From Alphaproteobacteria bacterium (GTDB taxonomy: Bacteria > Pseudomonadota > Alphaproteobacteria > G02398745 > G023898745), in NCBI GenBank assembly GCA_023898745.1, contig CP060237.1, positions 620,001 to 684,000 on the forward strand: a stretch of DNA of 64,000 nucleotides. Reading direction: 5' to 3'. The notes under the pieces were generated by a model that searched no databases, was not told the DNA's origin, and saw nothing but the letters and a program-made list of their open reading frames with translations. Positions within the stretch are counted from its first letter, which is position 1; each line of letters opens with the position of its first letter. The position numbers and the translations under genes were made by a program. Positions 35,725-46,282 of the stretch are shown one piece after another.

Positions 35725-38700
35725 ATGAATATAAACACGAAGAGAGCGACTTTAGATAAAGTTGAGCAACAAGATTACGATGTTATTCGAATTACCGTTG
35801 CTGATGAAAGCACAGTTTTATCTTGGTCGTATGGTGAGGTCTTAAAGCCTGAAACAATCAACTATAGAACCTTTAAACCTGAAAAAGATGGATTGTTCTG
35901 TGCGCGTATTTTCGGTCCAATCAAAGACTATGAATGTCTTTGTGGAAAATATAAACGCACAAAGTTCAAGGGTATTGTTTGTGAGAAGTGTGGTGTAGAA
36001 GTTACATCTTCAAAAGTGCGTCGTGACCGTATGGGGCACATTGAATTGGCGGTTCCTGTTGCACATGTTTGGTTTGCTAAGTCTTTGCCAAGCCGCATTG
36101 GAGCTTTGCTAGATTTGAATCTTAAGGATTTAGAACGTGTTATTTACTATGAATCCTTTATCGTGATTGATCCAGGTTTGACAAATTTAAAAAAGTCTCA
36201 GATTTTATCTGAAGATGAATACAACAAAGCTCAAGATGAATTTGGACAAGATGCATTTTATGCAGATATGGGTGGAATAGCATTAAAAGAGCTGCTAAAG
36301 AAAATTAATCCGGAAGAAGAGATTGTAAAACTAACAGATGAAATACAAGAGGTAACCTCAGAAGTTCGCAGAAAGAAAATTCAAAAGCGTCTGGCAATGT
36401 TTGAGGTGTTTAAGCGCTCAGGTGTAAAGCCATCTTCATTAGTGTTGTCTATTCTACCTGTATTGCCTCCAGAATTACGTCCACTGGTTGCTTTGGAAGG
36501 TGGGCGCTTCGCGTCTAGTGACTTAAACGACCTGTATCGTCGTGTGATTAATAGAAACAATCGTTTAAAGCGTTTAACAGAATTATACGCACCTGAAATT
36601 ATTATTCGAAATGAGAGGCGTATGCTTCAAGAATCTGTTGATGCGCTTTTTGATAATGGCCGCAGAAATCGCGCAATTTTAGGATCCAACAAGAGACCTC
36701 TAAAGTCCTTGTCTGATATGTTAAAAGGAAAGCAAGGTCGTTTCCGTCAAAACCTGCTCGGAAAGCGTGTGGATTATTCGGGTCGTTCTGTGATCGTTGT
36801 CGGACCAGATTTGAAACTGAATCAATGTGGCATTCCAAAGCGTATGGCGCTCGAACTATTACGTCCATTTGTATACTCAAGACTTGTGAAATTAGGTCTT
36901 ACAGCTACTTTGAAGACAGCAAAACAAATGGTGGAGCGAGAAGTAACAGAAGTTTGGGATACTCTTGAAACGGTAATTCGCCAACACCCTGTGTTGCTTA
37001 ACCGTGCGCCTACACTTCACAGATTAGGTATCCAAGCTTTTGAACCTAAACTGGTGGAAGGTAAAGCGATTCACTTGCATCCGCTTGTATGTACGGCTTT
37101 TAACGCGGACTTTGACGGAGACCAAATGGCCGTTCACGTTCCGCTTTCTATAGAAGCGCGGTTAGAAGCGCGTATTTTGATGATGTCATCAAACAACATT
37201 CTCAGCCCTTCAAGCGGTAAGCCAATTATTATTCCAACAAAAGATATTGTTTTGGGATTGTATTATCTTACAGCTTTGAGACAAGGCTTAAAAGGCGAAG
37301 ATCGGGTTATTGGATCTCAAGTCGAGATGGAGTATCTTCTTTTGAATGGTGAGATTGAGTTGCACTCGAAAATAAAAGCGCGTATGCCATATTATGCAAA
37401 AGATGGTAAAGCTGAGTATAGAATTATTGAAACAACGCCTGGCCGTATGATTTTCTCTGCTGTAATGCCAAAGCATCATCAGTTGCCGTTTGATATTATT
37501 AACAAAGTTTTAACATCTTCAGATGTGTCTGAATTGGTGAATCGTATTTTCCGCGTTGTAGGTCAAAAAGCATGCATCGAGTTTGTTGACCGCATTATGA
37601 AACTTGGGTTTGAGTATATGACAAAGTCAGGCGTATCTTTCAGCAAAGATGACTTGATTATCCCTGAAGAGAAGAAGAGCTACATTCAAGAGACAAAAGA
37701 GCTTGTAGGAGAGTATGAGCAGCAGTTCTTAGATGGTTTGATTACACAAGGTGAAAAATACAACAAGGTAATTGACGCTTGGGATAAGTGCGCTGATAGC
37801 ATTGCAAAGCAAATGATGATAGCTATGTCTAAGGTTAATAACAACAATGAAATGAACTCTGTTTATATGATGGCACACTCAAAAGCGAGAGGTTCTACAG
37901 CGCAGATGCGTCAGCTAGCTGGTATGCGTGGTTTGATGGCAAAACCATCAGGCGACATTATTGAGACACCGATTATCTCAAACTTTAAAGAAGGTTTGAA
38001 TGTGTTTGAATACTTTTCATCAACACACGGTGCTCGTAAAGGTTTGGCCGACTCCGCATTGAAAACAGCAAACTCCGGTTATTTGACTCGTCGTCTTGTC
38101 GACGTAGCCCAAGATTGTGTGATTACAGAGCAAGATTGTGGCACAACGAATGGTATTTCTGTGAAAGCGGTTGTAGAAAGTGGAAACACAATCGTTATGT
38201 TGTCTGAGCGTATTTTAGGACGTTGTGCAGCAGATGATTTAGTTGATCCAAAAACAGGTGATATTGTTGTTAAGCATGGTCATATGATTAATGAATCAGA
38301 TATTGAGAAAATTGAGGATTACGGCGTAAATACAGTGAAGATTCGTTCTGTGTTAACGTGTGAGTCTAAGAATGGCATCTGCTCACGTTGTTATGGTCGC
38401 GATCTAGGTCGAGGACAGTTGGTAAACGTTGGTGAAGCGGTTGGTATCGTGGCAGCACAATCCATTGGTGAGCCAGGAACGCAGCTAACACTAAGAACGT
38501 TCCACATTGGTGGTGCGGCGCAAAAAGGTTCCGAAATTTCTAGTGTAGAGGCTAACTATGATGGAACAATTAAATTGTCCAATGCCAAGGTGGTGAAGAG
38601 TCGCGCCGGCGCATATGTTGTTTTGTCGAGAGCGTGTGAAATGGCGATTATCGACAGCTCGGGCAATGAAGTGATGAAATCTCGTATCAGTTATGGTGCG

Positions 38701-39846
38701 GAATTGTATTTTAAAGATGGTGATAAGGTTAAGAAGGGCGACAGAATCGCGAAGTGGGATGCTTACTCTTATCCAATTGTTGCTGAGTATGATGGTAAGG
38801 TTGAGTATGTGGATCTTTACGAAGGTCGCACAATGAATGAATTTGTGGATGAGGCAACCGGCGCATCAAGTCGCGTTGTGTTAGACTGGAAGCAAAGCCC
38901 TGGAACAGCGGATTTGAGGCCGTTGTTGAAGCTTTTGACGAAAGATGAAAAAGCGATGCGTTATTATCTTGCGCCAAATGCTATTGTCAGTATTGGTAAT
39001 AATATGGACGTAAAAGCCGGTGATATTATTGCGAAGGTTCCAAAAGAAACAGTAAAAACGCGAGATATTACAGGTGGTTTGCCTCGTGTATCTGAGTTGT
39101 TTGAAGCGAGACGTCCAAAGGATCCAGCTGTTATCGCTGAATTTAATGGTACGGTTGAGTTTGGTAAAGATTACAAGACAAAGCGCAGACTATCCATTAT
39201 CTCTGAGGAGGATCCAGAGATGCGTATGGAGTATATGATCGCAAAAGGTCGCTTCGTGACAGTAAACGATGGCGACTACGTGAAAAAAGGCGACTTGATT
39301 GTAGACGGTAACCCAGTGCCTCATGATATATTGAGAATTTTGGGTATTGAAACATTAGCATCTTATCTTGTGGATGAAGTGCAACAAGTTTACCGTGTGC
39401 AAGGTGTTCCAATTAACGACAAGCATATTGAGACGATTGTAAGACAAATGTTACGTAAGTTTGAAATTTTGGATGCTGGAGACAGTGAGTTTAAACCAGG
39501 TGATGAGATTGAGCGTTCGGATCTTATTCTATTGAATGAGAAACTAGAAACGGAAGGTAAGAAGCCGGTAATTGCGCGCGCAGTTTTGCAAGGTATTACA
39601 AAAGCCAGCTTGCACACAAAATCCTTTATGTCGGCAGCATCATTCCAAGAAACAACGCGTGTTTTGACAGAATCAGCGATAGCAGGGCGTATTGATCCAT
39701 TGCTAGGTTTGAAAGAAAACGTGATCGTTGGGCGATTAATTCCTGCAGGAACGGGACACATTATGCGCAAATATAAAGCTATGGATCCGGATAAGACAAA
39801 AGGTGAAGACATTCCTGGATTGTTAAAAACTATAGCAACTTCCTAA
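35725..39846 (+). CDS. rpoC: DNA-directed RNA polymerase subunit beta'
   Basis: 1373 residues. The N-terminal zinc site is [22 protein letters not shown]. The catalytic loop [16 protein letters not shown] holds the three magnesium-binding aspartates (about 455-470). The second zinc site is [19 protein letters not shown]. The trigger loop and bridge helix regions are intact. GAGAGGGG gives the SD. Confidence 0.98.
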   Translation: MNINTKRATLDKVEQQDYDVIRITVADESTVLSWSYGEVLKPETINYRTFKPEKDGLFCARIFGPIKDYECLCGKYKRTKFKGIVCEKCGVEVTSSKVRRDRMGHIELAVPVAHVWFAKSLPSRIGALLDLNLKDLERVIYYESFIVIDPGLTNLKKSQILSEDEYNKAQDEFGQDAFYADMGGIALKELLKKINPEEEIVKLTDEIQEVTSEVRRKKIQKRLAMFEVFKRSGVKPSSLVLSILPVLPPELRPLVALEGGRFASSDLNDLYRRVINRNNRLKRLTELYAPEIIIRNERRMLQESVDALFDNGRRNRAILGSNKRPLKSLSDMLKGKQGRFRQNLLGKRVDYSGRSVIVVGPDLKLNQCGIPKRMALELLRPFVYSRLVKLGLTATLKTAKQMVEREVTEVWDTLETVIRQHPVLLNRAPTLHRLGIQAFEPKLVEGKAIHLHPLVCTAFNADFDGDQMAVHVPLSIEARLEARILMMSSNNILSPSSGKPIIIPTKDIVLGLYYLTALRQGLKGEDRVIGSQVEMEYLLLNGEIELHSKIKARMPYYAKDGKAEYRIIETTPGRMIFSAVMPKHHQLPFDIINKVLTSSDVSELVNRIFRVVGQKACIEFVDRIMKLGFEYMTKSGVSFSKDDLIIPEEKKSYIQETKELVGEYEQQFLDGLITQGEKYNKVIDAWDKCADSIAKQMMIAMSKVNNNNEMNSVYMMAHSKARGSTAQMRQLAGMRGLMAKPSGDIIETPIISNFKEGLNVFEYFSSTHGARKGLADSALKTANSGYLTRRLVDVAQDCVITEQDCGTTNGISVKAVVESGNTIVMLSERILGRCAADDLVDPKTGDIVVKHGHMINESDIEKIEDYGVNTVKIRSVLTCESKNGICSRCYGRDLGRGQLVNVGEAVGIVAAQSIGEPGTQLTLRTFHIGGAAQKGSEISSVEANYDGTIKLSNAKVVKSRAGAYVVLSRACEMAIIDSSGNEVMKSRISYGAELYFKDGDKVKKGDRIAKWDAYSYPIVAEYDGKVEYVDLYEGRTMNEFVDEATGASSRVVLDWKQSPGTADLRPLLKLLTKDEKAMRYYLAPNAIVSIGNNMDVKAGDIIAKVPKETVKTRDITGGLPRVSELFEARRPKDPAVIAEFNGTVEFGKDYKTKRRLSIISEEDPEMRMEYMIAKGRFVTVNDGDYVKKGDLIVDGNPVPHDILRILGIETLASYLVDEVQQVYRVQGVPINDKHIETIVRQMLRKFEILDAGDSEFKPGDEIERSDLILLNEKLETEGKKPVIARAVLQGITKASLHTKSFMSAASFQETTRVLTESAIAGRIDPLLGLKENVIVGRLIPAGTGHIMRKYKAMDPDKTKGEDIPGLLKTIATS

Positions 39847-39852
39847 GCAATA

Positions 39853-40458
39853 ATGTTTATTGTCTTTGAAGGCGGTGAAGGGTGTGGAAAAACCACACAA
39901 GCTAAACGTCTTTATCAGCATTTTCTTTCTCAAGGTAAAAAAGTTGTTTTAACGCGTGAGCCAGGTGGTACACCCAATGCTGAAGCTGTGAGAGAGTTGC
40001 TGGTTTCTGGTCAGCATGAAGCATGGCCCGCATATTCGGAATTTTTTTTAATTCTTGCTGCGCGCGCAGATCATTATGAAAAGTTTATTAAACTACATTT
40101 GGATAAAGGGTGCATTGTAATTTGTGATCGATTTTTACTTTCAACATTAGTGTATCAAGGATATGGAAGAGGCCTTGATATTGCGTGGATGAGCAAAATT
40201 CACAAGGATGTATTTCCAGATCTACTCATCGATAAAACGTTTGTCCTGTCCATGTCTCCTGAAAAAGCTTTGTCACGCGTGCAGGAGCAGCAGACCTTTG
40301 AAGCGTTGGGGTTGGAGTTTCATCAAAAAATCAATCAGGGTTTTAGAGAGTTGGGTAAAGCATTTGACATGATTGAGGTGGAAGAAAAAAATGAGGAGCA
40401 GGTTTTTGCTGAAATATTGGAAAAATTACCTTTAGCTCATAAGATGGAGAGTGTTTGA
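39853..40458 (+). CDS. tmk: Thymidylate kinase
   Basis: 201 residues. P-loop FEGGEGCGKTTQ (about 5-16), the TREPGGTPNAEAVRELL segment, and the DR(F) motif CDRFLLSTLVYQGYGRG (about 94-110) identify Tmk, which phosphorylates dTMP to dTDP. Starts 6 bp after rpoC without a strong SD, so it probably rides on the rpoBC message. The stop TGA shares a base with the HIT ATG. Confidence 0.95.
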   Translation: MFIVFEGGEGCGKTTQAKRLYQHFLSQGKKVVLTREPGGTPNAEAVRELLVSGQHEAWPAYSEFFLILAARADHYEKFIKLHLDKGCIVICDRFLLSTLVYQGYGRGLDIAWMSKIHKDVFPDLLIDKTFVLSMSPEKALSRVQEQQTFEALGLEFHQKINQGFRELGKAFDMIEVEEKNEEQVFAEILEKLPLAHKMESV

Positions 40459-40823
40459 TGTACGACAATAATAATATTTTTGCTAAGATTCTGAGGAATG
40501 AAGTGTCATGTAAGAAGGCAAAAGAAGGTGACTATTATCTAGCATTTCACGATCTCTTTCCTAAAGCAGATACACATATTTTGATCATTCCTAAGGGGCA
40601 GTATGTTACATATCATGATTTTACAATGAATGCGTCAGCAGAGGAAAAGTTGGATTTTTTTAATGGAATTGCAGAGATTGTGAAAGAGTTTGGATTAGAT
40701 CAAACAGGATACAAACTTCATAACAACAACTTAGAAGCGGCTAATCAAGTGGTTCCGCATTTTCATGTACATATTCTTGGATGGAAAAATGCTAATGGTG
40801 GAAGGGGTTGCCCAAACCTTTAA
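40458..40823 (+). CDS. HIT family (HinT-like) nucleotide-binding protein
   Basis: 121 residues from ATG 40458, which overlaps the tmk stop. FAKILRNEVSCKK and LAFHDLFPKADTHILIIPK are typical, and the triad is VVPHFHVHILG (about 98-108), the H-x-H-x-H motif. HinT proteins hydrolyse purine phosphoramidates, such as adenylates released by aminoacyl-tRNA synthetases. Last gene of the operon. Confidence 0.93.
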   Translation: MYDNNNIFAKILRNEVSCKKAKEGDYYLAFHDLFPKADTHILIIPKGQYVTYHDFTMNASAEEKLDFFNGIAEIVKEFGLDQTGYKLHNNNLEAANQVVPHFHVHILGWKNANGGRGCPNL

Positions 40824-40852
40824 CTATTGACCGAAGAAGATGAGATGAAATC

Positions 40853-41611
40853 TTACTTCTTCTTTCCTGAAGACATAAAATAAACTGCTTTATCAATCCA
40901 ATGAACAACCGCTTGTGGAATATGTATAAGACCCTCCATATGTTTCGGTACTTTGTTTTGTTTATAAGCTTCCCAAATTGCTTCACCTAATTCACGATCT
41001 TTCCAATATACACCTACCAAATCCATCCATTTTTTAGCATATGTTTGTCCAATTTTTCCATAAGGATCTTCATGTATGCGATCAACGACTTCAGCAATTA
41101 AAGTTTCCCAATCTTTTCCATATTGTTCCGATTCTTTTTCATTTGGTTTTTGCATCTCAGCAAATTTTTTCAGCTGTTCTTTTGTGAATATTTTATCCGC
41201 CCATGAATTTTCTAAATCTTTCATTGTTTTATAAACTCCTATTAATTTTAATATCGATTGCGTATCAATTTGATCTGGTGATTCCTGTATTACAGCTGCT
41301 AGAATGTTTTTAGCTTCTTTTAATTGCTTGATTTTTTCCGATAGAAAGTCGTTATGTATTTTAAGAAGCGCCAAAAGCGCTTCATCTCCAGATAAAAATA
41401 ATTTTATCTGAGTTAAATTGAAGCCAAGAAATTTTAACGCTAATATTTGCTGAAGTTTTGCCAGATCAGTTTCGGAGTATACACGATAATTATTAGATAA
41501 TCGTTTTGATGGTTTGAGTAAATTAATCTTGTCATAGTACTGCAATGTTCTTATAGTAATGCCTGATAATTTACTCAGTTCTTTAACGTACCAATATTGC
41601 ACTACGCGCAC
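40853..41611 (-). CDS. MerR-family regulator with TipAS-like ligand domain
   Basis: 252 residues. The N-terminal MerR helix-turn-helix reads WYVKELSKLSGITIRTLQYYDKINLL..SKRLSNNYRVYSETDLAKLQQILALKFLGFNLTQIK (about 8-75). A coiled-coil dimerisation helix follows (about 85-125). The C-terminal half (WADKIFTKEQLKKFAEMQ, then WETLIAEVVDRIHEDPYGKIGQTYAKKWMDLV) resembles the TipAS domain that senses thiopeptide-like compounds. Such regulators usually activate efflux genes; none is adjacent. The frame can start at ATG 41611. Confidence 0.82.
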   Translation of the reverse strand: MRVVQYWYVKELSKLSGITIRTLQYYDKINLLKPSKRLSNNYRVYSETDLAKLQQILALKFLGFNLTQIKLFLSGDEALLALLKIHNDFLSEKIKQLKEAKNILAAVIQESPDQIDTQSILKLIGVYKTMKDLENSWADKIFTKEQLKKFAEMQKPNEKESEQYGKDWETLIAEVVDRIHEDPYGKIGQTYAKKWMDLVGVYWKDRELGEAIWEAYKQNKVPKHMEGLIHIPQAVVHWIDKAVYFMSSGKKK

Positions 41612-41737
41612 CTCCTTACAATCATTATGATCTATGACGCAACGTTATACTCAAGTCATGTTCTTTTTAAAAATTCTAAAGAATATGCAAATAATAGGTT
41701 TGTTTATGGTTAATGAAATAAAAAAAATAAGAAGAGT

Positions 41738-42457
41738 TTAGCCTGTGCCCATACGTGGCAAGACCGCAACATCTGCCCAATATTCAATTGTGCGAATAAT
41801 ATCTTTATGAAAGACTTCAATATCAAACGACTTGAAAATATAACCAGCTGCATAACCTTTATACGTGGACATCATGTCTTTTGCGCTTATGCTGTTTGTG
41901 ATAACCACAACAGGAATATCACATAAATTCTCATCACGTTTGATTTCTTTTAAAACATAATGACCATCACGTTTTGGAATATTCAGATCCAAAAAGATAA
42001 GATCAGGTCTTGGAAAGAGAGATAAAGACTCTCTGTTGCGCAACATCTCTAATGCTTTTTCACCATCGTGTGCAGAGTGAATTTTGATATCATATCTGCT
42101 TGTATTTAAAATATTACGAATCAGCAATTCATCTGATGGATCGTCTTCGATGATGAATAAGTTCAAAGATTTGGGGCGTTCAAATGAGATATCTTCTTTT
42201 GTCTTATAAGTGAAAAAGTTCGAGCTAATATTTTCAACGCCTTCAAAAAAATAATCAGGCGTGACATTAAGGATCTTGGAAATTTTAAATAACAAAACAG
42301 CGGGAATTCTAGATTTCCCCTGCTCATATTTTTGAATTTGCTGCAGCGATACACCAACGCGACTCGATATATCACTCAATGTGAAATTGAGTTTTTGTCT
42401 TTGTTCTCTAAGCTTATACCCGATAAACTCATCAATTTCATATTCTTTTTCAATCAT
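41738..42457 (-). CDS. XRE-type DNA-binding protein fused to a response-regulator receiver domain
   Basis: 239 residues. Residues about 13-70 are a Cro/C1 (XRE) helix-turn-helix: KLREQRQKLNFTLSDISSRVGVSLQQIQKYEQGKSRIPAVLLFKISKILNVTPDYFF in pieces. Residues about 98-225 are a receiver domain with the acidic pair D105-D106 (FIIEDDPSDE), phospho-acceptor D157 (PDLIFLDLNIPKRDG), T187 and K209. The receiver resembles short Rcp1-like regulators, with the insert YDIKIHSAHDGEKALEML. The domain order, DNA-binding first and receiver last, is the reverse of ordinary response regulators. No sensor kinase lies nearby. Its start overlaps the preceding small gene by 8 bp. Confidence 0.85.
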   Translation of the reverse strand: MIEKEYEIDEFIGYKLREQRQKLNFTLSDISSRVGVSLQQIQKYEQGKSRIPAVLLFKISKILNVTPDYFFEGVENISSNFFTYKTKEDISFERPKSLNLFIIEDDPSDELLIRNILNTSRYDIKIHSAHDGEKALEMLRNRESLSLFPRPDLIFLDLNIPKRDGHYVLKEIKRDENLCDIPVVVITNSISAKDMMSTYKGYAAGYIFKSFDIEVFHKDIIRTIEYWADVAVLPRMGTG

Positions 42458-42719
42458 TCGCCTTTATCTGTGAAGTCTGATGTATATTCGAGTGAAATAC
42501 ATTTTCATTTGTGTCTAGTTTATGCATAATTTGATCTACAAGACCAGACATTTCATCAATAATATCTTCATCAATAATAAAATTTGTCATAAAGTATCTC
42601 ATACTCACCAAAATCTTTTTTGCAGTTGATGCTTGGTGTGCTGAAATCTCATTAAATTGATCTATCAAATTGATAAGTAGATTCTCTTGATAGGCGCGTG
42701 ACATTGATTTTTTTTCCAT
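42450..42719 (-). CDS. Small helical protein upstream of the XRE-receiver gene
   Basis: 89 residues, fully helical by composition (MSRAYQENLLINLIDQFNEISAHQASTAKKILVSMRYFMTNFIIDEDIIDEMSGLVDQIM in segments), no membrane helix and no recognised family. Its stop overlaps the start of the XRE-receiver gene by 8 bp, so the two are translationally coupled and may work together. A second Met at residue 6 is an alternative start. Confidence 0.6.
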   Translation of the reverse strand: MEKKSMSRAYQENLLINLIDQFNEISAHQASTAKKILVSMRYFMTNFIIDEDIIDEMSGLVDQIMHKLDTNENVFHSNIHQTSQIKAND

Positions 42720-42849
42720 TTGTACCCCTAATTAACGATAAGTGTTGGTTACAATTTATTTATAGAGGAATTTTATTTTAAATTAAAGTTGAAAAAATCA
42801 TAAATTTTTCTCTTGTGGGTTGAAAGCGTTCTGAAAGCCAGAATTTAAC

Positions 42850-45174
42850 CTACTTTGAAGGAATTGCGCCACTTGTTGCAATGCTATCATCTTTATTAAG
42901 CAATTTTGGTGAAATGAAATTATCAAGCGCAAATACGACGGACCAGTTGATAATGGACCACTTTACACGATCTAAAACTACAAATGCTGGATGATCTTGT
43001 TTTGTTCTTTTATTTTTTTGATCTGCATGATTTTGAAATACACATTCTTGTGTGAGAGAGGTGTCTTTTTTATATTCATTTTTTATCGTTTTGATGCCAG
43101 ATTCTCTGATTTGAATTGTTTCCACAATGCCGTTGGAAATTTGCTCTTTCAGCTCTTGTGGCAAAACATAAAGATTGGGGCATTTTGTAATCACAAGCTC
43201 TTTAAAGTGGCGATTTTGAATGCCGTAAGGTAGTTTTTTGATGTCTAAATTAATCAGCTCAAGACTGAGTGGGGCAGAGATTGGCATGTATGCAGGAATA
43301 TCAGGGAGTTGTTTTATTCCGTGGCAGCATTCTAGCGATAATTTATGTGAGATATGCCAATAATATTCTGACATATTGTGAATAAAGGCATTTTTAATGC
43401 ATAGAATATGTATATTTGGGCAAGGTTCTAGATTTAATACTTGAGGGACATTTTTATATGTCCAATTAAGCATTAAATGAACAGCTTTTTTTGTTTTAAT
43501 TAGACTGAAGAGGCTCTCAAAACCAAAACTTATATTACAATCCTTTCCGCTCAAAATTTTTTCTAGATCAAGAAAAATTTTTTCTTGAATTGAGTTTTGC
43601 ATGTTACAAATCATGCGCTGAATGTTGGGAAAATTATACGCTTTAGTAAATATAAGCTGCACCATTTTATCAAAAGAAAGATTGGATATTGTGCGAGCCC
43701 ATTTTATACCGCCATTGTCTTGTATAAATTGTGTAAATTCATTCTCTGTTATTTTTTCTCGCGCTTCTAGCCAGTTTTTTATAAAAGTTTTGGTTTCTGT
43801 GGGGGCGAGGTTATCTTTAGGGTTTTGCTGTTTGAAAACATCCGTCCAAATTTTAGTCCAATTGAGATGAAGCTGAGGTTCAATTTCTTCAATGCCTATC
43901 TTTTGAATAATATTCCAAACGGTATCCACGTTATCTTTTTGAGCGTGAAGTGGGGGTGCGCTTGTATTTCTGTAGCATGCTTTCAAAAGTTTACCAGACC
44001 ATGCCACTAAAAAGAGCGCAATCCAGAAGAATGAATTTTCTGTTATGAGATTTTTTTTTCTGGGGTGAATAATTTTTGTGAGGGTGAGAAAGGCAAGACT
44101 CATAGGAACCAAAAGACTGGGGGAATAGCAGGATTGAGTTTGAGATTTTTTATTTTCTTTTTCAACAGTTTGGATGGCGAACGTTTCTTCAGGGAGGTGA
44201 AGTTCTTTATGTGTAAATTTAGCTTGGCATTTTAAAGGTAAATTTGTTTCAGTGAGATCAATGGTTTTGATCTGTCCTTTGTTAAAAGCGTTTTGGAAGG
44301 TTGTTGGTAAGCTGGCTAGATTTTTGCAGTTTGAAAGATCTATGGAATCAAAAGAGCGTTGTGCTATTGTTTTTGGTAAATACTTAAGCGCACAGTGATT
44401 AAATTTAATGTTTAGTGTTTCAAAAATTTGAATGGTGTGTGTAATTTCAGGCAAATGATTGAGATTAGGGAGGTGTTTGAAATAAATCTGTCTTTTGACT
44501 AACCAAAGGCTTTCATGAAATGTGTCGGCATTAGAATTTTGAATCTCAAGTTGTTCAATGTTGCTGCTAAAAATTACATTTTCAAAAGCGTCAGAAGTGT
44601 CTTGAAATTCCGCATTTATATAAATAGCTATCGGTTCATTTTGGGTTTTGATAAGTTCAAAAATTGCAGGCAGGTCATGAGTATGTGGTTTTATATGTAA
44701 GACATTTTTGAGTCTATGTCTGAACATAGTATTATCTAATACATCTGAAAAATTTTTCAAGCGTTTTTCTTGTGCAGAAAGTGAGAAGGAGAGTTTTTTT
44801 ACTGCGGTTTTGCAAAAAATAAAATCATCTCTATGTTTGAAAAAATCTGTTATTATCTCTGAATCAAAGAGTTTCGCCACATGATAAAAGTTGCGTTGAT
44901 TTGTTTTATGCGTCTGTGAGCAGAAGTTTAGGTATGTTATATTTCCTATACCAATCAAAAGGCTGTAAGCCCAAGCTGGGCCATCATAAGCTTTTAATAT
45001 AGTTGTTGTGATGATAGGTGTAACAATATCAAAGATCTTTGAGAGATTCTGAGGAATGTGTTGTGATCTAGAGGGTGATGGTGGACATATGTCTTTTGGG
45101 ACAATTGCGCAGCATTGAGGGCAGATCTCCTCATGTTGTTGGATAGAATGATGGCAAAATTCACATGCAGTCAT
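42850..45174 (-). CDS. Zinc-ribbon, membrane-anchored leucine-rich-repeat-like protein with internal duplication
   Basis: 774 residues. The N-terminus has a zinc ribbon: CEFCHHSIQQHEEICPQCC (about 4-22). A hydrophobic stretch follows near residues 66-85. A first LRR-like block (about 215-320) has HLPNLNHLPEITHTIQIFETLN, FDSIDLSNCKNLASLPTTF and IKTIDLTETNLP. Two hydrophobic segments follow near 345-395. A second, similar block (about 590-715) has LPDIPAYMPIS, FKELVITKCPNLYVLPQEL and VETIQIRESGIK. The two blocks align, so the protein seems to arise from duplication. No named family. LRR effectors of intracellular bacteria are a possible analogy only. Part of a minus-strand group from 46097. Confidence 0.6.
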   Translation of the reverse strand: MTACEFCHHSIQQHEEICPQCCAIVPKDICPPSPSRSQHIPQNLSKIFDIVTPIITTTILKAYDGPAWAYSLLIGIGNITYLNFCSQTHKTNQRNFYHVAKLFDSEIITDFFKHRDDFIFCKTAVKKLSFSLSAQEKRLKNFSDVLDNTMFRHRLKNVLHIKPHTHDLPAIFELIKTQNEPIAIYINAEFQDTSDAFENVIFSSNIEQLEIQNSNADTFHESLWLVKRQIYFKHLPNLNHLPEITHTIQIFETLNIKFNHCALKYLPKTIAQRSFDSIDLSNCKNLASLPTTFQNAFNKGQIKTIDLTETNLPLKCQAKFTHKELHLPEETFAIQTVEKENKKSQTQSCYSPSLLVPMSLAFLTLTKIIHPRKKNLITENSFFWIALFLVAWSGKLLKACYRNTSAPPLHAQKDNVDTVWNIIQKIGIEEIEPQLHLNWTKIWTDVFKQQNPKDNLAPTETKTFIKNWLEAREKITENEFTQFIQDNGGIKWARTISNLSFDKMVQLIFTKAYNFPNIQRMICNMQNSIQEKIFLDLEKILSGKDCNISFGFESLFSLIKTKKAVHLMLNWTYKNVPQVLNLEPCPNIHILCIKNAFIHNMSEYYWHISHKLSLECCHGIKQLPDIPAYMPISAPLSLELINLDIKKLPYGIQNRHFKELVITKCPNLYVLPQELKEQISNGIVETIQIRESGIKTIKNEYKKDTSLTQECVFQNHADQKNKRTKQDHPAFVVLDRVKWSIINWSVVFALDNFISPKLLNKDDSIATSGAIPSK

Positions 45175-45249
45175 AAAATTTTAAGAGAGTTAACCTCTAC
45201 TTTAATCCTAACTTATAATTGATTTTTAATCAATATTTTGGATAGATAT

Positions 45250-45708
45250 TTAAGCGGCTGTTAGTGCTAAAAATCCGAATACAAGCAGTGTGAACAAAGC
45301 CACAGAGGAAAAAATAATCCAGAATACCCGTAAGCTGTGATCTTTGTTATTGCTATTTCCCTGAAGAGGTTGCGGTGAGATTGGGTCATTACAATGGTCA
45401 ATAATTCTTACTTTTGGAAGGGTGTAAATTTTTAGCAGGTCGTTTGTATTTAAAGGTGTGACAATTTTTACAGTGACATCTTCATTCAGCAATGGGTTAA
45501 GTTTATCCAGATGATCTAAATATGGAATATCGCACTCATCAATATGAATAGGTAGGGCATTTAAGCACTTACCTTCTTTAAGGTGAATATTTTTGATTAA
45601 AATATGGCTTGAGCCTTTATATTGTTTCATAAGATAAAATAGATCTCTTAAATGAATATAACGCACAGAGCATCCATCAATTTGCAAACCCTCGGTAACA
45701 TATATCAT
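45250..45708 (-). CDS. Hypothetical protein with C-terminal membrane anchor
   Basis: 152 residues. The N-terminal part is soluble, with HILIKNIHLKEGKCLNALPIHI (about 36-57 in part) similar to FHLKEGQILKGLN at the start of the upstream protein. One membrane helix at the very C-terminus (VFWIIFSSVALFTLLVFGFLALTA in pieces) would tail-anchor it. No family recognised. It overlaps the upstream gene by 4 bp and is 75 bp before the LRR-like gene. Confidence 0.55.
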   Translation of the reverse strand: MIYVTEGLQIDGCSVRYIHLRDLFYLMKQYKGSSHILIKNIHLKEGKCLNALPIHIDECDIPYLDHLDKLNPLLNEDVTVKIVTPLNTNDLLKIYTLPKVRIIDHCNDPISPQPLQGNSNNKDHSLRVFWIIFSSVALFTLLVFGFLALTAA

Positions 45709-46097
45709 TTATAGATTTCCTTAATTTTTGCATTGAGCTTATCTCCATCAATCTGCACAGCTTCAATGATATATTCGCTATAAAAATAATATGTGGAGAC
45801 TCTCACAAGGTTTTCATTAACATGAAAATCAAACTTATGTGGAGGAAGTGGTTTATAGAGAAAGGTAGCGTCAATATTATTGTGTTTTAAATATGTTTCT
45901 AGAGCGCGCATTTTTGCAAAATTATCTATGTCATCTTCTTCTAGATCAATAAAGCATGTAATTTTAGGATTGTATTGTACATGCGTATTTAACCCATGTG
46001 TATTTCGAGGGATTTTCATTAAAATTTCTTGAGGAAAATTAGTGAGACTGGTATTCAGTCCTTTTAAGATTTGCCCTTCTTTTAGATGAAATTTCAT
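45705..46097 (-). CDS. Hypothetical protein (soluble), paired with the tail-anchored gene
   Basis: 130 residues, no membrane helix, no signal peptide, no recognised family. It begins MKFHLKEGQILKGLNTSLTNF, a motif echoed in its downstream neighbour. The two overlap by 4 bp (ATGA) and are surely co-translated. Could be two halves of a once longer protein or a partner pair. Confidence 0.55.
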   Translation of the reverse strand: MKFHLKEGQILKGLNTSLTNFPQEILMKIPRNTHGLNTHVQYNPKITCFIDLEEDDIDNFAKMRALETYLKHNNIDATFLYKPLPPHKFDFHVNENLVRVSTYYFYSEYIIEAVQIDGDKLNAKIKEIYK

Positions 46098-46184
46098 AGA
46101 TATAAAAATAGTTTCTATCTAGTCTATTTTAATATTTATAAGTATATATGTAAATAAGATTAAATATAAAAAAGTATTTTTTTA

Positions 46185-46266
46185 TCATCATAAGCGAAGT
46201 GAAGGGTCTAGAGATGCAAGTAGAGCGTATTTCAGGAAGTTTCTTCGGCTTCGCCTCAGGATGACG
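46185..46266. repeat. Palindromic repeat family 2
   Basis: TCATCATAAGCGAAGTGAAG to CTTCGGCTTCGCCTCAGGATGACGG. It belongs to the TCATCCTGAGCGAAGCGAAGGATC type and lies between divergent genes upstream of ftsW. Confidence 0.65.
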
Positions 46267-46282
46267 GTGGGCTATACTAGAG

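Noticed and set aside
31495..39846. Open frames on the opposite strand within rpoB and rpoC.
   Set aside because: They show no domains and lie opposite strongly conserved genes; they are chance frames.
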